Positions 53,301-62,707 are shown, numbered from the stretch's first letter. The stretch: DNA of 64,000 nt from Vibrio tubiashii ATCC 19109 (GCF_000772105.1 NZ_CP009354.1:930001-994000); one strand, 5' to 3'. Numbers and translations: made by a program. The notes: generated by a model not told the origin, from the letters alone.

Positions 53301-56300
53301 TTGAGTAAGATTGCAACTTTGCTGCTTTTTCTCCTCTATACGGGAGTGACGATGGCGGCAAATACGTCACCTAAGCTGTTTTATCCTTTGCCAACTTTAG
53401 CGCAGGGGAAGGTGTTCGCTGCCAAGCAATTATTCCTTGCTGATGAGGGAGGAATTTGGCTGCAAGACGTACGCGATCAAGTGTTGTTCTTCGATGGGCA
53501 ACATATCCTTCCTGAAAAGGGCTCGGCGCTTGATCATGAAGCGTCACAAATCGCATTTCTAGACAACGCTTTTTGGTCATTTTTCCAAAACGAAATCTAC
53601 CGTACTGTTCCTAATCAAGAAAAGGAGTTGGTGTTTAGTTTAACGCCCGGAACAGAGATCCTAAAAATTGGTTCATCCAAGCGTTATATCTGGGTATCTG
53701 ATGAACGTAATTTTTATACCTATCAAATTGATAGTGGCGAGTTTCAAACCTTCTCCTTGATGGAGTTGTATCAGTACAACCAGTCCTCTCAAATCGCAAT
53801 TAGTGACGCTAAGTTTATTTTCTCTAAGTGGGTGGTGGCGACCAATGCGGGTGTTTATCTCTCTGAAGGGAGTCATTTTGAGCATGTTTCAAGTTCTGGC
53901 AAAAACTATGTCGAAAAACTCTACTTCTCTGAAAAGCGACGTGAACTGATCATTGGCTCATTGAATGGCGCGCTGATTTTCAATATCAACAAACCGAACG
54001 AGCCAATTCGCACCATCGCAGGTAGTCATGTACTGAGTATTACCGAAACGGATCAAGAGTACTGGATTGGCACCGAAAAAGGTCTGTTTGTTTATACCTT
54101 CTTAACAGGTGAAACTCAGAAGTTTGAGCAGGGGATTGGCGCAGGCAATAGTTTAGCGGGCGAAAAGATCTACTCTCTTCTCAACGATAATACTGGTGGG
54201 ATCTGGGTCGCCACCGATCGCGGTGTTCGCTATTTTTCTCTCTACTCGCATAAGTTTACCCGCTATTCAAATGAAGATATGTCAGTTGTGAGCCGAGGAG
54301 AAAAGCTCGTCGAGCTTTATCGTAGTAAAGGGCGGGACGGTTATTGGCTACTAACCAACAAAGGCGTTTTTAAGATAAATCTAGTTAAACCGTCTTCACG
54401 AAAACTGGTATTTCGCGGCAGTGTGCACGATGTAGAAGAACATAATGGTGTTCTGTGGTTGGCTACCGATAAAGGTATTGTCTGTGTTAATGCAGATACG
54501 GGCGAGGTTATCGATGATGACTTGCCCAACTTCCTAAAAACTAACACGGTGAGATTCCTAGAGTTTAACCACGGCAAAATGATCTGGGGTGCAAGTGATA
54601 CTCAACTGTGGAGTTTCGATCTGGTCAGTCGCAAGCTTACACAGTATGGTTCTGAGTGGATGATCGACAAATATCTCCCTGCTCAGTTAACTAATATGTA
54701 CGTGACTTCTCAAGACTATGTGACGTTAGGGACCGAGCATGGGATGTATGTCGTCCGCGATGGCCAGATTAGTTTTGTGGGGGAAAGTATCCCATTTGGT
54801 GAAGTGATTGATGCGGTGCAACCATCAGAAAGTGAGCTTTGGGTAGCCAGTCGCTATGGGCTGTATCGCTTAGATTTGTTCACTAATAATGTCGATCCCA
54901 TTGATATGGTTGATGGCCACGTAACACCAAAATGCTTGATTCAAAATCAAGACGGCATTTGGCTGACCTCATCCACAGGGCTTTCCCGTTACACACCTCA
55001 AGGCTCATTGACCCAGCATTATGGCGAACCATTTGGTGTCATCAGCAACGAATTTTTGCCGGGTGTGTGTACTTTTGGCAGCGACAGCGAAAAAAACATT
55101 TTCTTTGGGGCTGATAGCAGCCTAGTGAAGGTAAACACCCAGCAATTAGTGGTGAGTCGTTTACCCGATACACGTGTGATATTTAGCCAAATCAAGCGCA
55201 ATCAAAAGCTTTTTTCCTTAGCCAATACGGTGCAAGAAACACCACAAATCGGCTATGGAGAGTCGATCTTTTTCCAGTTTGGCTTTCTGCCGAGTGCTAG
55301 CAACATCAATCTTGAATATCGCTTGAACCAAAGTAGTGACTGGCAGGCACTGGACGGCAGTACCTTGACCATTGAACACCTCATGCCCGGGGAATATAGC
55401 CTAGAGGTTCGCGCCGTCAGGAATGGGCGAGTAAAAGGCAATAGCAACAGCTATCAGTTTCTGGTCACCGAACCTTGGTTTCTTAGTCACATTGCGATAG
55501 TTACTTACGTACTTGCGGTACTGGTTGTTATCGCGGTTATCGTTTACTGGCGTTCACGTTTAATGGCGAAGTCAAACCGCTTGCTTAAAGCCCAAGTGGC
55601 ACTCAAAACCAATCAGCTACGTCATCAAAGCCGAGTTTTGCTCGGCAACAACAATCAACTGCGTAAGCAGCTTGAAGTGCGTTGGTTGATTTATAGTCAG
55701 TCTGTCAATGAGTTAAAAGAGCGGCTTAACACAACTGCTTCTAACTCGTTAACCCATGAGCAGCTTATTGGTTATATGCAGCAAGAGCTAGAAACGTTAA
55801 TCAATGTGCGTTCAACGAATGGGCAAGCTCTTCCTGTATTTAATCTCACCATGATCGTGAATTCGGTGATCAGTAGTTGGAAAGATGAGCTAGCCAAGGT
55901 GGGAGTCAATGTTGAGCTTGAATCTGACCAAGAGCTATTTATAGGCCTGAATGACTTTAATCTTGATGAGCTATTTAACCTACTGTTTGATGGTATTTTA
56001 AGACGCTGCTATCGCAATCAAACGGTAGTGATTCAGTTAGCGCAAAAAGAGGGGATGGTTGTTTTCTCTATGCTGGATCAAGGTGATGCCTTTGACTCTA
56101 ATTCTGGTAGCGTGACATCATCAGATAACTTGCATAAGCTCGTCACGCAAAGCGGTGGCGAGATGAGCTTGTTTAGTTCTGAGGATCGCAACCTATTGGA
56201 AATCAGTTGGCAAGAGAGTGTCTCTTTCGAGAGCAACCCGATTGTGATGCCAGCAGACGAAGAGTGCGCTGAACTTGTCCACGATGACCCTTGGCTATCA

Positions 56301-56609
56301 AAGGTGATTCAATTGGTTGATGACCACTATACCGATCCTGAATTTAGTACCTCTTCTGCGGCTAAGATGCTCTACGTATCGGAGCGAAGCCTACAGCGCA
56401 GGCTTAAATCATCAATAGAGAAAACCTTCACCGAGTATTTGACAGAGGTGCGTTTAGACAACGCTTGTCGCCGATTACTTGCAGGGGAAAAGGTCTCGGA
56501 TGTTGCCTTTGAGTGCGGTTTCAATGACCCTTCTTACTTTAGCCAAAGGTTTAAGCACCGTTTTGGTATGTCACCAACCCAGTTTGTTGAGCAACAAAGC
56601 CGCTACTAG
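53301..56609 (+). CDS. Membrane regulator: beta-propeller sensor, kinase-like domain, AraC DNA-binding domain
   Basis: This 1102-residue protein resembles hybrid two-component regulators but lacks parts. In order: a signal peptide (about 1-19); a periplasmic beta-propeller with Reg_prop-type repeats (GIWVATDRGVRYFS, VLWLATDKGIVCV, ELWVASRYGLYRLD, GIWLTSSTGLSRY); a Y_Y_Y-like domain (about 660-725); a membrane helix (about 730-752); a coiled coil; a domain resembling HATPase (about 850-975) in which I see neither a kinase H box nor clean N or G boxes; and a C-terminal AraC-type HTH pair (about 994-1098, FECGFNDPSYFSQRFKHRFG). No receiver domain is present. The start is a TTG; the next ATG would remove the signal peptide. 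It lies between znuA and feoA behind a Fur box. Iron control is inferred; the ligand is unknown. Confidence 0.85.
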   Translation: MSKIATLLLFLLYTGVTMAANTSPKLFYPLPTLAQGKVFAAKQLFLADEGGIWLQDVRDQVLFFDGQHILPEKGSALDHEASQIAFLDNAFWSFFQNEIYRTVPNQEKELVFSLTPGTEILKIGSSKRYIWVSDERNFYTYQIDSGEFQTFSLMELYQYNQSSQIAISDAKFIFSKWVVATNAGVYLSEGSHFEHVSSSGKNYVEKLYFSEKRRELIIGSLNGALIFNINKPNEPIRTIAGSHVLSITETDQEYWIGTEKGLFVYTFLTGETQKFEQGIGAGNSLAGEKIYSLLNDNTGGIWVATDRGVRYFSLYSHKFTRYSNEDMSVVSRGEKLVELYRSKGRDGYWLLTNKGVFKINLVKPSSRKLVFRGSVHDVEEHNGVLWLATDKGIVCVNADTGEVIDDDLPNFLKTNTVRFLEFNHGKMIWGASDTQLWSFDLVSRKLTQYGSEWMIDKYLPAQLTNMYVTSQDYVTLGTEHGMYVVRDGQISFVGESIPFGEVIDAVQPSESELWVASRYGLYRLDLFTNNVDPIDMVDGHVTPKCLIQNQDGIWLTSSTGLSRYTPQGSLTQHYGEPFGVISNEFLPGVCTFGSDSEKNIFFGADSSLVKVNTQQLVVSRLPDTRVIFSQIKRNQKLFSLANTVQETPQIGYGESIFFQFGFLPSASNINLEYRLNQSSDWQALDGSTLTIEHLMPGEYSLEVRAVRNGRVKGNSNSYQFLVTEPWFLSHIAIVTYVLAVLVVIAVIVYWRSRLMAKSNRLLKAQVALKTNQLRHQSRVLLGNNNQLRKQLEVRWLIYSQSVNELKERLNTTASNSLTHEQLIGYMQQELETLINVRSTNGQALPVFNLTMIVNSVISSWKDELAKVGVNVELESDQELFIGLNDFNLDELFNLLFDGILRRCYRNQTVVIQLAQKEGMVVFSMLDQGDAFDSNSGSVTSSDNLHKLVTQSGGEMSLFSSEDRNLLEISWQESVSFESNPIVMPADEECAELVHDDPWLSKVIQLVDDHYTDPEFSTSSAAKMLYVSERSLQRRLKSSIEKTFTEYLTEVRLDNACRRLLAGEKVSDVAFECGFNDPSYFSQRFKHRFGMSPTQFVEQQSRY

Positions 56610-56627
56610 CTAGAAAGAGCGATCAGC

Positions 56628-56792
56628 TAATACCACTGTCCTATAGTACCGCGTGAGCAATACGCGGTAAGGCAGTTATTTCATACGCTTGTTACCCCAT
56701 GCCAGCAACTAGCTCGCTGCAAACTATCCCTTCTAAGTAATTTTGCCTGCCTAATTATTTAGACACCTATGTACCGCGATAGGGATTGGAAC
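56628..56792 (+). repeat. MITE-like repeat, copy B (downstream of the regulator gene)
   Basis: The right half (56708-56790, ACTAGCTCGCTGCAAACTAT and on to GATTGG) clearly aligns with the right half of copy A at 53058-53136, same orientation, with scattered substitutions and short gaps. The left half is more diverged. Together with copy A it brackets the regulator gene as direct repeats. Confidence 0.65.
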
Positions 56793-56859
56793 TGCTTTGA
56801 AATTACGATGTAGATCTTCTTTAAGCGTATTGGACAAGAGCTAATGGCTATAATCGCTT

Positions 56860-56976
56860 GCGTGAATTGCGTGAATTGCGTGAATTGCGTGAATTGCGTG
56901 AATTGCGTGAATTGCGTGAATTGCGTGAATTGCGTGAATTGCGTGAATTGCGTGAATTGCGTGAATTGCGTGAATT
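56860..56976. repeat. Tandem repeat: thirteen copies of GCGTGAATT
   Basis: Thirteen perfect 9-bp units lie between the regulator gene and feoA. The period is a multiple of three, so a frame stays open through it on both strands, but there is no ribosome-binding site or conserved flanking coding sequence, so it is treated as noncoding. Copy number is likely to vary. Confidence 0.95.
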
Positions 56977-57508
56977 GCTTAGAGAGAAAGAAAAAAAATA
57001 TCGTGGCATAGCCGGGGGGACTATACCACGGGTGCCAACGACACCTTCGCTTGCTGCCGGAGTGACGCTGATGCGCCACCTCTGGAATTCAATGTTGTCT
57101 TAAGGGATGCCCTCTCGACGTGATTAACTATAGCGAGTAGGACTTTTTTTACTTATAAAATTAACGCCAAGATGGCATAAGAAAAGCGACAGTTGACTAA
57201 GTTGATGTATATTAAGGAAAAATTGGTTTTTCTCTTTATTTGTTTCAGCAATTAATCTGCCCAAACAGTAAGAAAAAGCTATCTTTTGACGTAATTGACG
57301 AGTGCGCTTTTAACGTTTTTGCCTGGAGTGAGCCAAGCTAAAGGGCTTCTGTAACGGATCTAAAGAGTGGTTTATCAGAGGTGGTGGAGCATGCGAAATA
57401 CTCACCTTTGCCACAATAGGTAATTAGCGACCACAAGAGCCGTCTATAACCTCTTAATAGATAAATTGAGTCAGATATTCTCAACGCTTCTATCGAAACT
57501 TGGAAACA
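56977..57508. other. Unassigned intergenic region upstream of feoA
   Basis: About 530 bp follow the 9-bp array. I see no credible reading frame and no clear terminator. The segment from about 57020 to 57100 (GTGCCAACGACACC onward) is GC-richer than the rest and may be another degenerate repeat; the remainder is AT-rich. It probably includes distant regulatory DNA of feoABC; a small RNA cannot be excluded from sequence alone. Confidence 0.4.
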
Positions 57509-57522
57509 TTGATTTCAGGCAA
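57509..57522 (+). promoter_or_regulatory. Weak FNR-like site upstream of feoA
   Basis: TTGATTTCAGGCAA matches the FNR consensus TTGAT-N4-ATCAA at 8 of 10 positions, 77 bp before feoA. E. coli feo is FNR-activated, but the right half-site here is poor, so this is only a candidate. Confidence 0.3.
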
Positions 57523-57563
57523 GATCTGCTAGAACAGTTGAAGATAAAATTGTAAGCATAAAT

Positions 57564-57582
57564 AACAATCCTTCTCATTATA
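57564..57582 (-). promoter_or_regulatory. Putative Fur box upstream of feoABC
   Basis: On the minus strand TATAATGAGAAGGATTGTT matches the 19-bp Fur consensus GATAATGATAATCATTATC at 13 positions. It ends 16 bp before the feoA start. Fur repression of feo is well established in related bacteria. Confidence 0.6.
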
Positions 57583-57598
57583 AATAACTGGTCTCGCA

Positions 57599-57826
57599 AT
57601 GAAACTCTCACAACTACAACAAGGGCAAGTCGCTACCATAACTGGTTTCTCAGAGCTCTCTAATGACGTGCGAAAAAAACTGATGGTGATGGGGCTTTTG
57701 CCACAAACACCGGTCACACTAATTCGAAAAGCCCCAATGGGTGACCCGCTACAAGTCGAAGTTCGCGGAGTTTCGCTTGCTGTCCGCGTTAACATTGCCG
57801 ATGCAATTACAGTGGAGGCGAACTAA
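57599..57826 (+). CDS. feoA: Ferrous iron transport accessory protein FeoA
   Basis: FeoA is a small SH3-like cytoplasmic protein required with FeoB for ferrous iron uptake in Vibrio. The 75 residues include the family segments MKLSQLQQGQVATITGF, LMVMGLLPQTPVTLIRKAPM and DPLQVEVRGVSLAVR. Its TAA shares a base with the feoB ATG (TAATG), so translation is coupled. Confidence 0.95.
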   Translation: MKLSQLQQGQVATITGFSELSNDVRKKLMVMGLLPQTPVTLIRKAPMGDPLQVEVRGVSLAVRVNIADAITVEAN

Positions 57827-60102
57827 TGGAATACAAAATTCTAACGGTTGGTAACCCTAATAGCGGTAAAACGACACTCTTCAATGGCTTAACAGGTACC
57901 AAGCAGCAAGTAGGTAACTGGGCAGGGGTCACTGTCGAGAAGAAAACAGGTAAGTACTCTCATTCTAGCGACGACTTTTTGCTTACCGACCTTCCGGGTA
58001 TCTACGCTTTAGACAGCGGCAATGATGGCAATAGTATTGATGAGTCTATTGCGTCAAGAGCAGTGCTAACCCATCCCGCAGACCTAATTATTAATGTTGT
58101 AGACGCCACTTGTCTTGAACGCAGCTTATATATGACTTTGCAGTTGCGTGAGCTTGGCCGACCTATGGTTGTTGTGCTTAATAAGATGGATGCGCTAAAG
58201 CGTGAGCGTCAGACCATCGACATTAAAGCGCTCGAAAAGGTGCTAGGTTGCCCAGTGATGGCAATCTCTGCCAACAACAAATCTCAAGTTCAATCCTTTA
58301 AGGACCGCTTACATAAAGCGTTAGTACAAGGTGTTGCACTAAATGAAATCCGCCTAGACTACGGGATCGAATTTGAGCAGGCAATTGAAACTATCTCGCC
58401 AATCTTCAAATCGCAATCTGAAGTATCGGCGCGAGCATTGGCAATACGTGCACTAGAAAACGATCTTCTGGTTGTTAACTCTCTAGCGGAATCTGACCGA
58501 GTGATCGTAAAAGCAGAGCAGCAGAAAGTTGAGCTAGATATCGATCTACTGGTTGCTGATGTGAAATATACTTTTCTTCACCAGCAGTGCCAGAAAGTCC
58601 GTCGCAGCGAAGGCAAACTAAGCCATAGTTTCACCGAGAAAGTGGATGCCATCATTCTCAACAAATGGATCGGTGTGCCTTTCTTCTTTGTTGTCATGTA
58701 TCTGATGTTTATGTTCTCTATTAATATTGGTAGCGCCTTTATCGACTTCTTCGATATTGGTGTTGGCGCTTTGCTTGTTGATGGTGGACATTATCTACTT
58801 GATGACCATCTACCAGTTTGGCTAGTGACCTTATTGGCTGACGGTGTTGGCGGCGGTATCCAAACCGTGGCAACGTTCATTCCTGTGATTGCTTGTTTGT
58901 ATCTATTCCTCGCGGTACTGGAAAGCTCTGGCTACATGTCGCGCGCGGCATTTGTGCTCGATAAAGTAATGCAGAAAATTGGTCTACCGGGTAAAGCCTT
59001 TGTTCCATTAGTTCTAGGCTTTGGTTGTAACGTGCCATCGATTATGGCGACACGTACGCTCGATCAAGAGCGTGAAAGAAAGCTCGCTGCCTCTATGGCA
59101 CCATTTATGTCATGTGGTGCGCGACTGCCCGTTTATGCATTATTCGCCGCGGCATTCTTTCCTCAAAGTGGTCAAAACATTGTTTTCGCACTGTATCTAT
59201 TGGGTATCGTTTCAGCCGTGTTTACGGGGCTGGTTCTCAAGAAGACACTTTACCCAGGCTCAAGTGATAGCCTGGTAATGGAGATGCCAGACTATGAACT
59301 GCCGACGATGCGCAATGTGGTGATCAAAACATGGCAGAAGCTGAAGCGCTTTGTTTTGGGCGCGGGTAAAACCATCGTTGTGGTTGTAACGATTCTGAGC
59401 TTCCTAAACTCAGTAGGTACTGATGGTTCATTTGGCAACCAAGACAGCGAAAACTCAGTGCTGTCGAAAGCATCGCAAATTGTTACGCCTGTATTTGCCC
59501 CAATTGGTATTCAAGAGGACAACTGGCCTGCCACGGTGGGTATCATCACGGGTATCTTTGCCAAAGAAGCGGTAGTCGGTACTTTGAATAGTCTCTATGC
59601 GCCAAGCGAAGAGGAAGGTGGGGAATACGACCTAATGGCGAGCCTTGAAGAAGCGGTAATGTCTATTCCAGATAACCTAGCAGGGCTAAGCTACTCAGAT
59701 CCACTGGGTATTGAAGTGGGCGACTTGACTGACAGCCAAGCGGTTGCAGAAGAGCAAGAAGTCGATGCGTCTATCTTTGGTAACTTGAAAGGCTATTTTG
59801 CTTCAAGCAATGCGGCATTTGCTTACCTTATTTTTATCTTGCTTTACACGCCTTGTGTTGCCGCTATGGGTGCCTACGTACGTGAGTTTGGTCAGAAATA
59901 TGCGCGTTTTATTGCGGTATGGACGATGGGCTTAGCTTACGGGAGTGCGGCGCTTTACTACCAAGTTACTCACTTTGCTGATCACCCTGCTACAAGTTCA
60001 GCGTGGATAGCAGGTATCTTGTTAGTGAGTTTTGCGACTTACCGAATTCTTAAGTCCGTGGGTAGCAAACAGAGCCAAGTTTTAGAGGTACAAACCGCAT
60101 GA
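57826..60102 (+). CDS. feoB: Ferrous iron permease FeoB
   Basis: FeoB is the inner-membrane ferrous iron transporter with an N-terminal nucleotide-binding domain. The 758 residues show G1 GNPNSGKTTLFNGLTG, G3 in LTDLPGIYAL, G4 NKMD, a helical linker (about 175-280), then about ten membrane helices with two gate motifs including FMSCGARLPVYALFAAAFF. Vibrio FeoB has been reported to accept ATP as well as GTP; that is not decidable from the sequence here. It overlaps feoA by 1 bp and feoC by 4 bp. Confidence 0.97.
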   Translation: MEYKILTVGNPNSGKTTLFNGLTGTKQQVGNWAGVTVEKKTGKYSHSSDDFLLTDLPGIYALDSGNDGNSIDESIASRAVLTHPADLIINVVDATCLERSLYMTLQLRELGRPMVVVLNKMDALKRERQTIDIKALEKVLGCPVMAISANNKSQVQSFKDRLHKALVQGVALNEIRLDYGIEFEQAIETISPIFKSQSEVSARALAIRALENDLLVVNSLAESDRVIVKAEQQKVELDIDLLVADVKYTFLHQQCQKVRRSEGKLSHSFTEKVDAIILNKWIGVPFFFVVMYLMFMFSINIGSAFIDFFDIGVGALLVDGGHYLLDDHLPVWLVTLLADGVGGGIQTVATFIPVIACLYLFLAVLESSGYMSRAAFVLDKVMQKIGLPGKAFVPLVLGFGCNVPSIMATRTLDQERERKLAASMAPFMSCGARLPVYALFAAAFFPQSGQNIVFALYLLGIVSAVFTGLVLKKTLYPGSSDSLVMEMPDYELPTMRNVVIKTWQKLKRFVLGAGKTIVVVVTILSFLNSVGTDGSFGNQDSENSVLSKASQIVTPVFAPIGIQEDNWPATVGIITGIFAKEAVVGTLNSLYAPSEEEGGEYDLMASLEEAVMSIPDNLAGLSYSDPLGIEVGDLTDSQAVAEEQEVDASIFGNLKGYFASSNAAFAYLIFILLYTPCVAAMGAYVREFGQKYARFIAVWTMGLAYGSAALYYQVTHFADHPATSSAWIAGILLVSFATYRILKSVGSKQSQVLEVQTA

Positions 60103-60329
60103 TTCTTGCTGAGCTAAAGCAGTGTATTGATCAGAATGGAAGCATTTCTCGTCGTGAACTAGCGAAGAAATTTGCGATGAGTGAAGATGGTGTTGATGCG
60201 ATGCTCTCAGTGTGGATTAAGAAGGGAAAGATCTCGCGATTTATCGATACCAATGCATCACACAATGTCACTCGTATCAGATACGCTAAAGTGAAAGCCG
60301 ATGCCTTAGCTCTGAATGTCACCATGTAG
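60099..60329 (+). CDS. feoC: FeoC, small winged-helix partner of FeoB
   Basis: FeoC is a 76-residue winged-helix protein (IDQNGSISRRELAKKFAMSE, then VWIKKGKISRF) that in Vibrio binds the cytoplasmic part of FeoB. It has a single Cys (Cys9), so it lacks the four-Cys iron-sulfur cluster motif of enteric FeoC. The ATG overlaps the feoB stop (ATGA). A strong terminator follows. Confidence 0.9.
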   Translation: MILAELKQCIDQNGSISRRELAKKFAMSEDGVDAMLSVWIKKGKISRFIDTNASHNVTRIRYAKVKADALALNVTM

Positions 60330-60344
60330 GTGGTCTGTGATAGC

Positions 60345-60373
60345 AAAAGCCGTTCTAGATAGAACGGCTTTTT
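60345..60373. terminator. Bidirectional terminator between feoC and the HIT gene
   Basis: A 12-bp perfect stem (AAAAGCCGTTCT at 60345-60356, AGAACGGCTTTT at 60361-60372) has a 4-nt loop and T runs on both strands. It serves the convergent genes. Confidence 0.93.
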
Positions 60374-60396
60374 AATAGGCTTTTGGAAACAAGCAG

Positions 60397-60825
60397 TTAC
60401 GCTGGAGAGAAAATCGAGCTCAACGAAAGAACATTTTTAATTCGGCCCAAAAGCTGCGCTTGCTCCTCATCACTGCGAAATTGTCCGTCTGTATTACCCC
60501 AAATAGGACCAGGCCATGCGATGTCATCTTTAAAGCGAGCGATATGGTGAATGTGCAATTGAGGCACCATGTTACCAAGCGCACCAAGATTGAGCTTGTC
60601 AGGTTGGAATGTGGCTTCTAACGCTTGGCTTACCGCTTGTGATTCTAACAAGAACTGTTGCTGCTCTTTCATTGGTAAGTGATGTAACTCTTTTAAGTTG
60701 CTTCGCTTAGGTACAAGGATAACCCAAGGTACAGCTTTGTCCTTATGCAGTAGAGCAAGGCATAAAGGGAATTGACCAATCACAGTGGTATCTTTAGCGA
60801 GTTGAGGATGCAGTTCAAAACTCAT
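60397..60825 (-). CDS. HIT-family nucleotide-binding protein
   Basis: I chose the start MSFELHPQLAKDT at 60825, giving 142 residues. The protein belongs to the histidine-triad superfamily of small nucleotide hydrolases and transferases. The domain includes WVILVPKRSNLKELHHL and the triad region VPQLHIHHIARFKDDIAWPG, where His-x-His-His replaces the canonical spacing. Its substrate is unknown. An argS terminator lies upstream, so it should have its own promoter in the short gap after 60870. Confidence 0.88.
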   Translation of the reverse strand: MSFELHPQLAKDTTVIGQFPLCLALLHKDKAVPWVILVPKRSNLKELHHLPMKEQQQFLLESQAVSQALEATFQPDKLNLGALGNMVPQLHIHHIARFKDDIAWPGPIWGNTDGQFRSDEEQAQLLGRIKNVLSLSSIFSPA

Positions 60826-60870
60826 AGTTAGTATCCGTTTGTCTCTATTTTCGATTAGTATACGCCAAAT

Positions 60871-60904
60871 AAAACAAAAGGTTGACGCTCTCACGCCAAC
60901 CTTC
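60871..60904 (-). terminator. Rho-independent terminator after argS (minus strand)
   Basis: Read on the minus strand, AAGGTTG (60903-60897) pairs with CAACCTT (60884-60878) and runs into TTTGTTTTATTT. It follows the argS stop after the 8-bp tandem array. Confidence 0.82.
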
Positions 60905-60912
60905 ATCATTCT

Positions 60913-60974
60913 AGCTCTCTAGCTCTCTAGCTCTCTAGCTCTCTAGCTCTCTAGCTCTCTAGCTCTCTAGCTCT
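60913..60974. repeat. Tandem repeat: seven copies of AGCTCTCT abutting the argS stop
   Basis: Seven perfect 8-bp units (60913-60968) and a partial unit run directly into the argS stop codon (TTA at 60974-60976 on the plus strand). The unit fits AGYTMTCY, shared with arrays at 19725 and 50256. No palindromic end modules flank this one. Confidence 0.93.
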
Positions 60975-62707
60975 TACATACGCTCTAGCGTATCGATACC
61001 TAGTAGAGATAGACCTTGCTTGATAGTTTTCGCTGTTAAAGCGGCTAGCTTCAAGCGGCTTTGCTTCACAGACTCATCTTCGCTGCTTAGGATCGGGCAT
61101 GCTTCGTAGAAGCTAGAGAATTGACCCGCTAGCTCGAATAGGTAGCTACACATGATGTGTGGTTGACCTTCACGAGCAACAGATTGAACCGCCTCTTCGA
61201 ATTGAAGAAGTTTAGCAATCAGCGCTTTCTCTTTCTCTTCAGTAACTTTGATTTCGCCAGATAGCTCATCCATAGAGATACCTGCCTTAGCGAAGATAGA
61301 AGAAACACGAGTAAAGGCGTATTGCATGTACGGTGCCGTGTTGCCTTCGAACGCCAGCATGTTGTCCCAGTCAAACACGTAGTCAGTAGTACGGTGCTTA
61401 GATAGGTCAGCATACTTAACTGCAGCCATAGCGACCGTTTTCGCGATGTTTGCTTTCTCTTCAGAGGCTAAGTCAGCGTTCTTAGATTCGATCAGCTTGA
61501 TTGCGCGCTCTTCTGCTTCATCAAGAAGATCAGCAAGACGAACTGTTCCACCTGCTCGAGTCTTAAATGGGCGACCATCTTTGCCTAGCATCATACCGAA
61601 AGCGTGGTGCTCTAAAGAAACTTCTTCTGGCACATAGCCTGCTTTACGAACGATAGTCCAAGCTTGCATTAGGTGTTGGTGCTGACGAGAGTCAATAAAG
61701 TAAAGTACACGATCTGCGCCTAGTGTTTCGTAACGGTACTTAGCACAAGCGATATCAGTCGTGGTGTATAGGAAACCACCATCACGCTTCTGGATGATAA
61801 CACCCATCGCTTCGCCGTCTTTGTTTTTGTACTCATCTAGGAACACAACTTGAGCGCCGTCATCTTCTTGCGCTAGACCTTGCTCTTTAAGGTCAGCAAC
61901 AATGCCAGGTAGCATGTCGTTGTACATGCTTTCGCCCATAACATCATCACGAGTTAGAGAGACGTTTAGACGGTCGTAGTTACGTTGGTTTTGAACCATA
62001 GTAACGTCAACAAGCTTTTTCCACATTTCAGCGCAGTATTCATCACCGCTCTGAAGTTTTACAACGTAGTTACGTGCTCTTACTGCGAACTCTTCGTCTT
62101 CGTCGTATAGTTTCTTAGACTCACGGTAGAAGGCTTCAAGGTCTGAAAGCTCCATTGAAACTTCACCAGACTCTTTTTGTACACGCTCTAGGTTTGCGAT
62201 AAGCATACCGAACTGAGTACCCCAGTCGCCGATGTGGTTAGCACGTACAACTTTGTGGCCAAGGAATTCTAGTGTACGAACAACGGCATCACCGATGATA
62301 GTTGAACGTAGATGGCCTACGTGCATCTCTTTAGCAACGTTTGGTGCAGAGTAGTCAGCAACAATCGTTTTTTGTTCTTCTGCTGCAACGCCTAAACGAG
62401 CGTCTGCTAGGGCTACATCAGCCTGTTTCGCTAGGAACTCTTCGCTTAGGAAAATGTTGATAAAACCAGGGCCTGCGATTTCTGTTTTACTCGCGATACC
62501 TTCAAGGTCTAGAACATCCAATACTTTTTGCGCGAATTCGCGTGGGTTAGTCCCTAGTTTTTTTGCAACGCCCATCACACCATTTGCTTGGTAGTCACCA
62601 AACTGAGGTTTTGCAGATTGGCGAACGGCTGCAGGGCTGCCTGCAGGTGCGCCAGCGGCTTCTAAAGCCTGAGAAACTTTGTCATTAATAAGTGCTTGGA
62701 TATTCAC
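60974..62707 (-). CDS. argS: Arginyl-tRNA synthetase
   Basis: ArgS charges tRNA-Arg. I chose the GTG at 62707 (start [13 protein letters not shown] read as Met), because AAGGAAG lies 6 nt upstream and relatives begin MNIQ; the product is 577 residues. Class I motifs are present: HIGH-type [13 protein letters not shown] with the preceding APNVAKEM, and the Arg-specific [19 protein letters not shown] in place of a canonical KMSKS. The C-terminal anticodon-binding DALR domain ends [11 protein letters not shown]. The stop codon borders an 8-bp tandem array. Confidence 0.97.
   Translation of the reverse strand: MNIQALINDKVSQALEAAGAPAGSPAAVRQSAKPQFGDYQANGVMGVAKKLGTNPREFAQKVLDVLDLEGIASKTEIAGPGFINIFLSEEFLAKQADVALADARLGVAAEEQKTIVADYSAPNVAKEMHVGHLRSTIIGDAVVRTLEFLGHKVVRANHIGDWGTQFGMLIANLERVQKESGEVSMELSDLEAFYRESKKLYDEDEEFAVRARNYVVKLQSGDEYCAEMWKKLVDVTMVQNQRNYDRLNVSLTRDDVMGESMYNDMLPGIVADLKEQGLAQEDDGAQVVFLDEYKNKDGEAMGVIIQKRDGGFLYTTTDIACAKYRYETLGADRVLYFIDSRQHQHLMQAWTIVRKAGYVPEEVSLEHHAFGMMLGKDGRPFKTRAGGTVRLADLLDEAEERAIKLIESKNADLASEEKANIAKTVAMAAVKYADLSKHRTTDYVFDWDNMLAFEGNTAPYMQYAFTRVSSIFAKAGISMDELSGEIKVTEEKEKALIAKLLQFEEAVQSVAREGQPHIMCSYLFELAGQFSSFYEACPILSSEDESVKQSRLKLAALTAKTIKQGLSLLGIDTLERM

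Noticed and set aside
56858..57103. Open frames through the GCGTGAATT array (Arg-Glu-Leu or Phe-Thr-Gln repeats)
   Set aside because: A 9-bp period keeps any frame open. There is no ribosome-binding site and no nonrepeat domain, so I treat it as noncoding.
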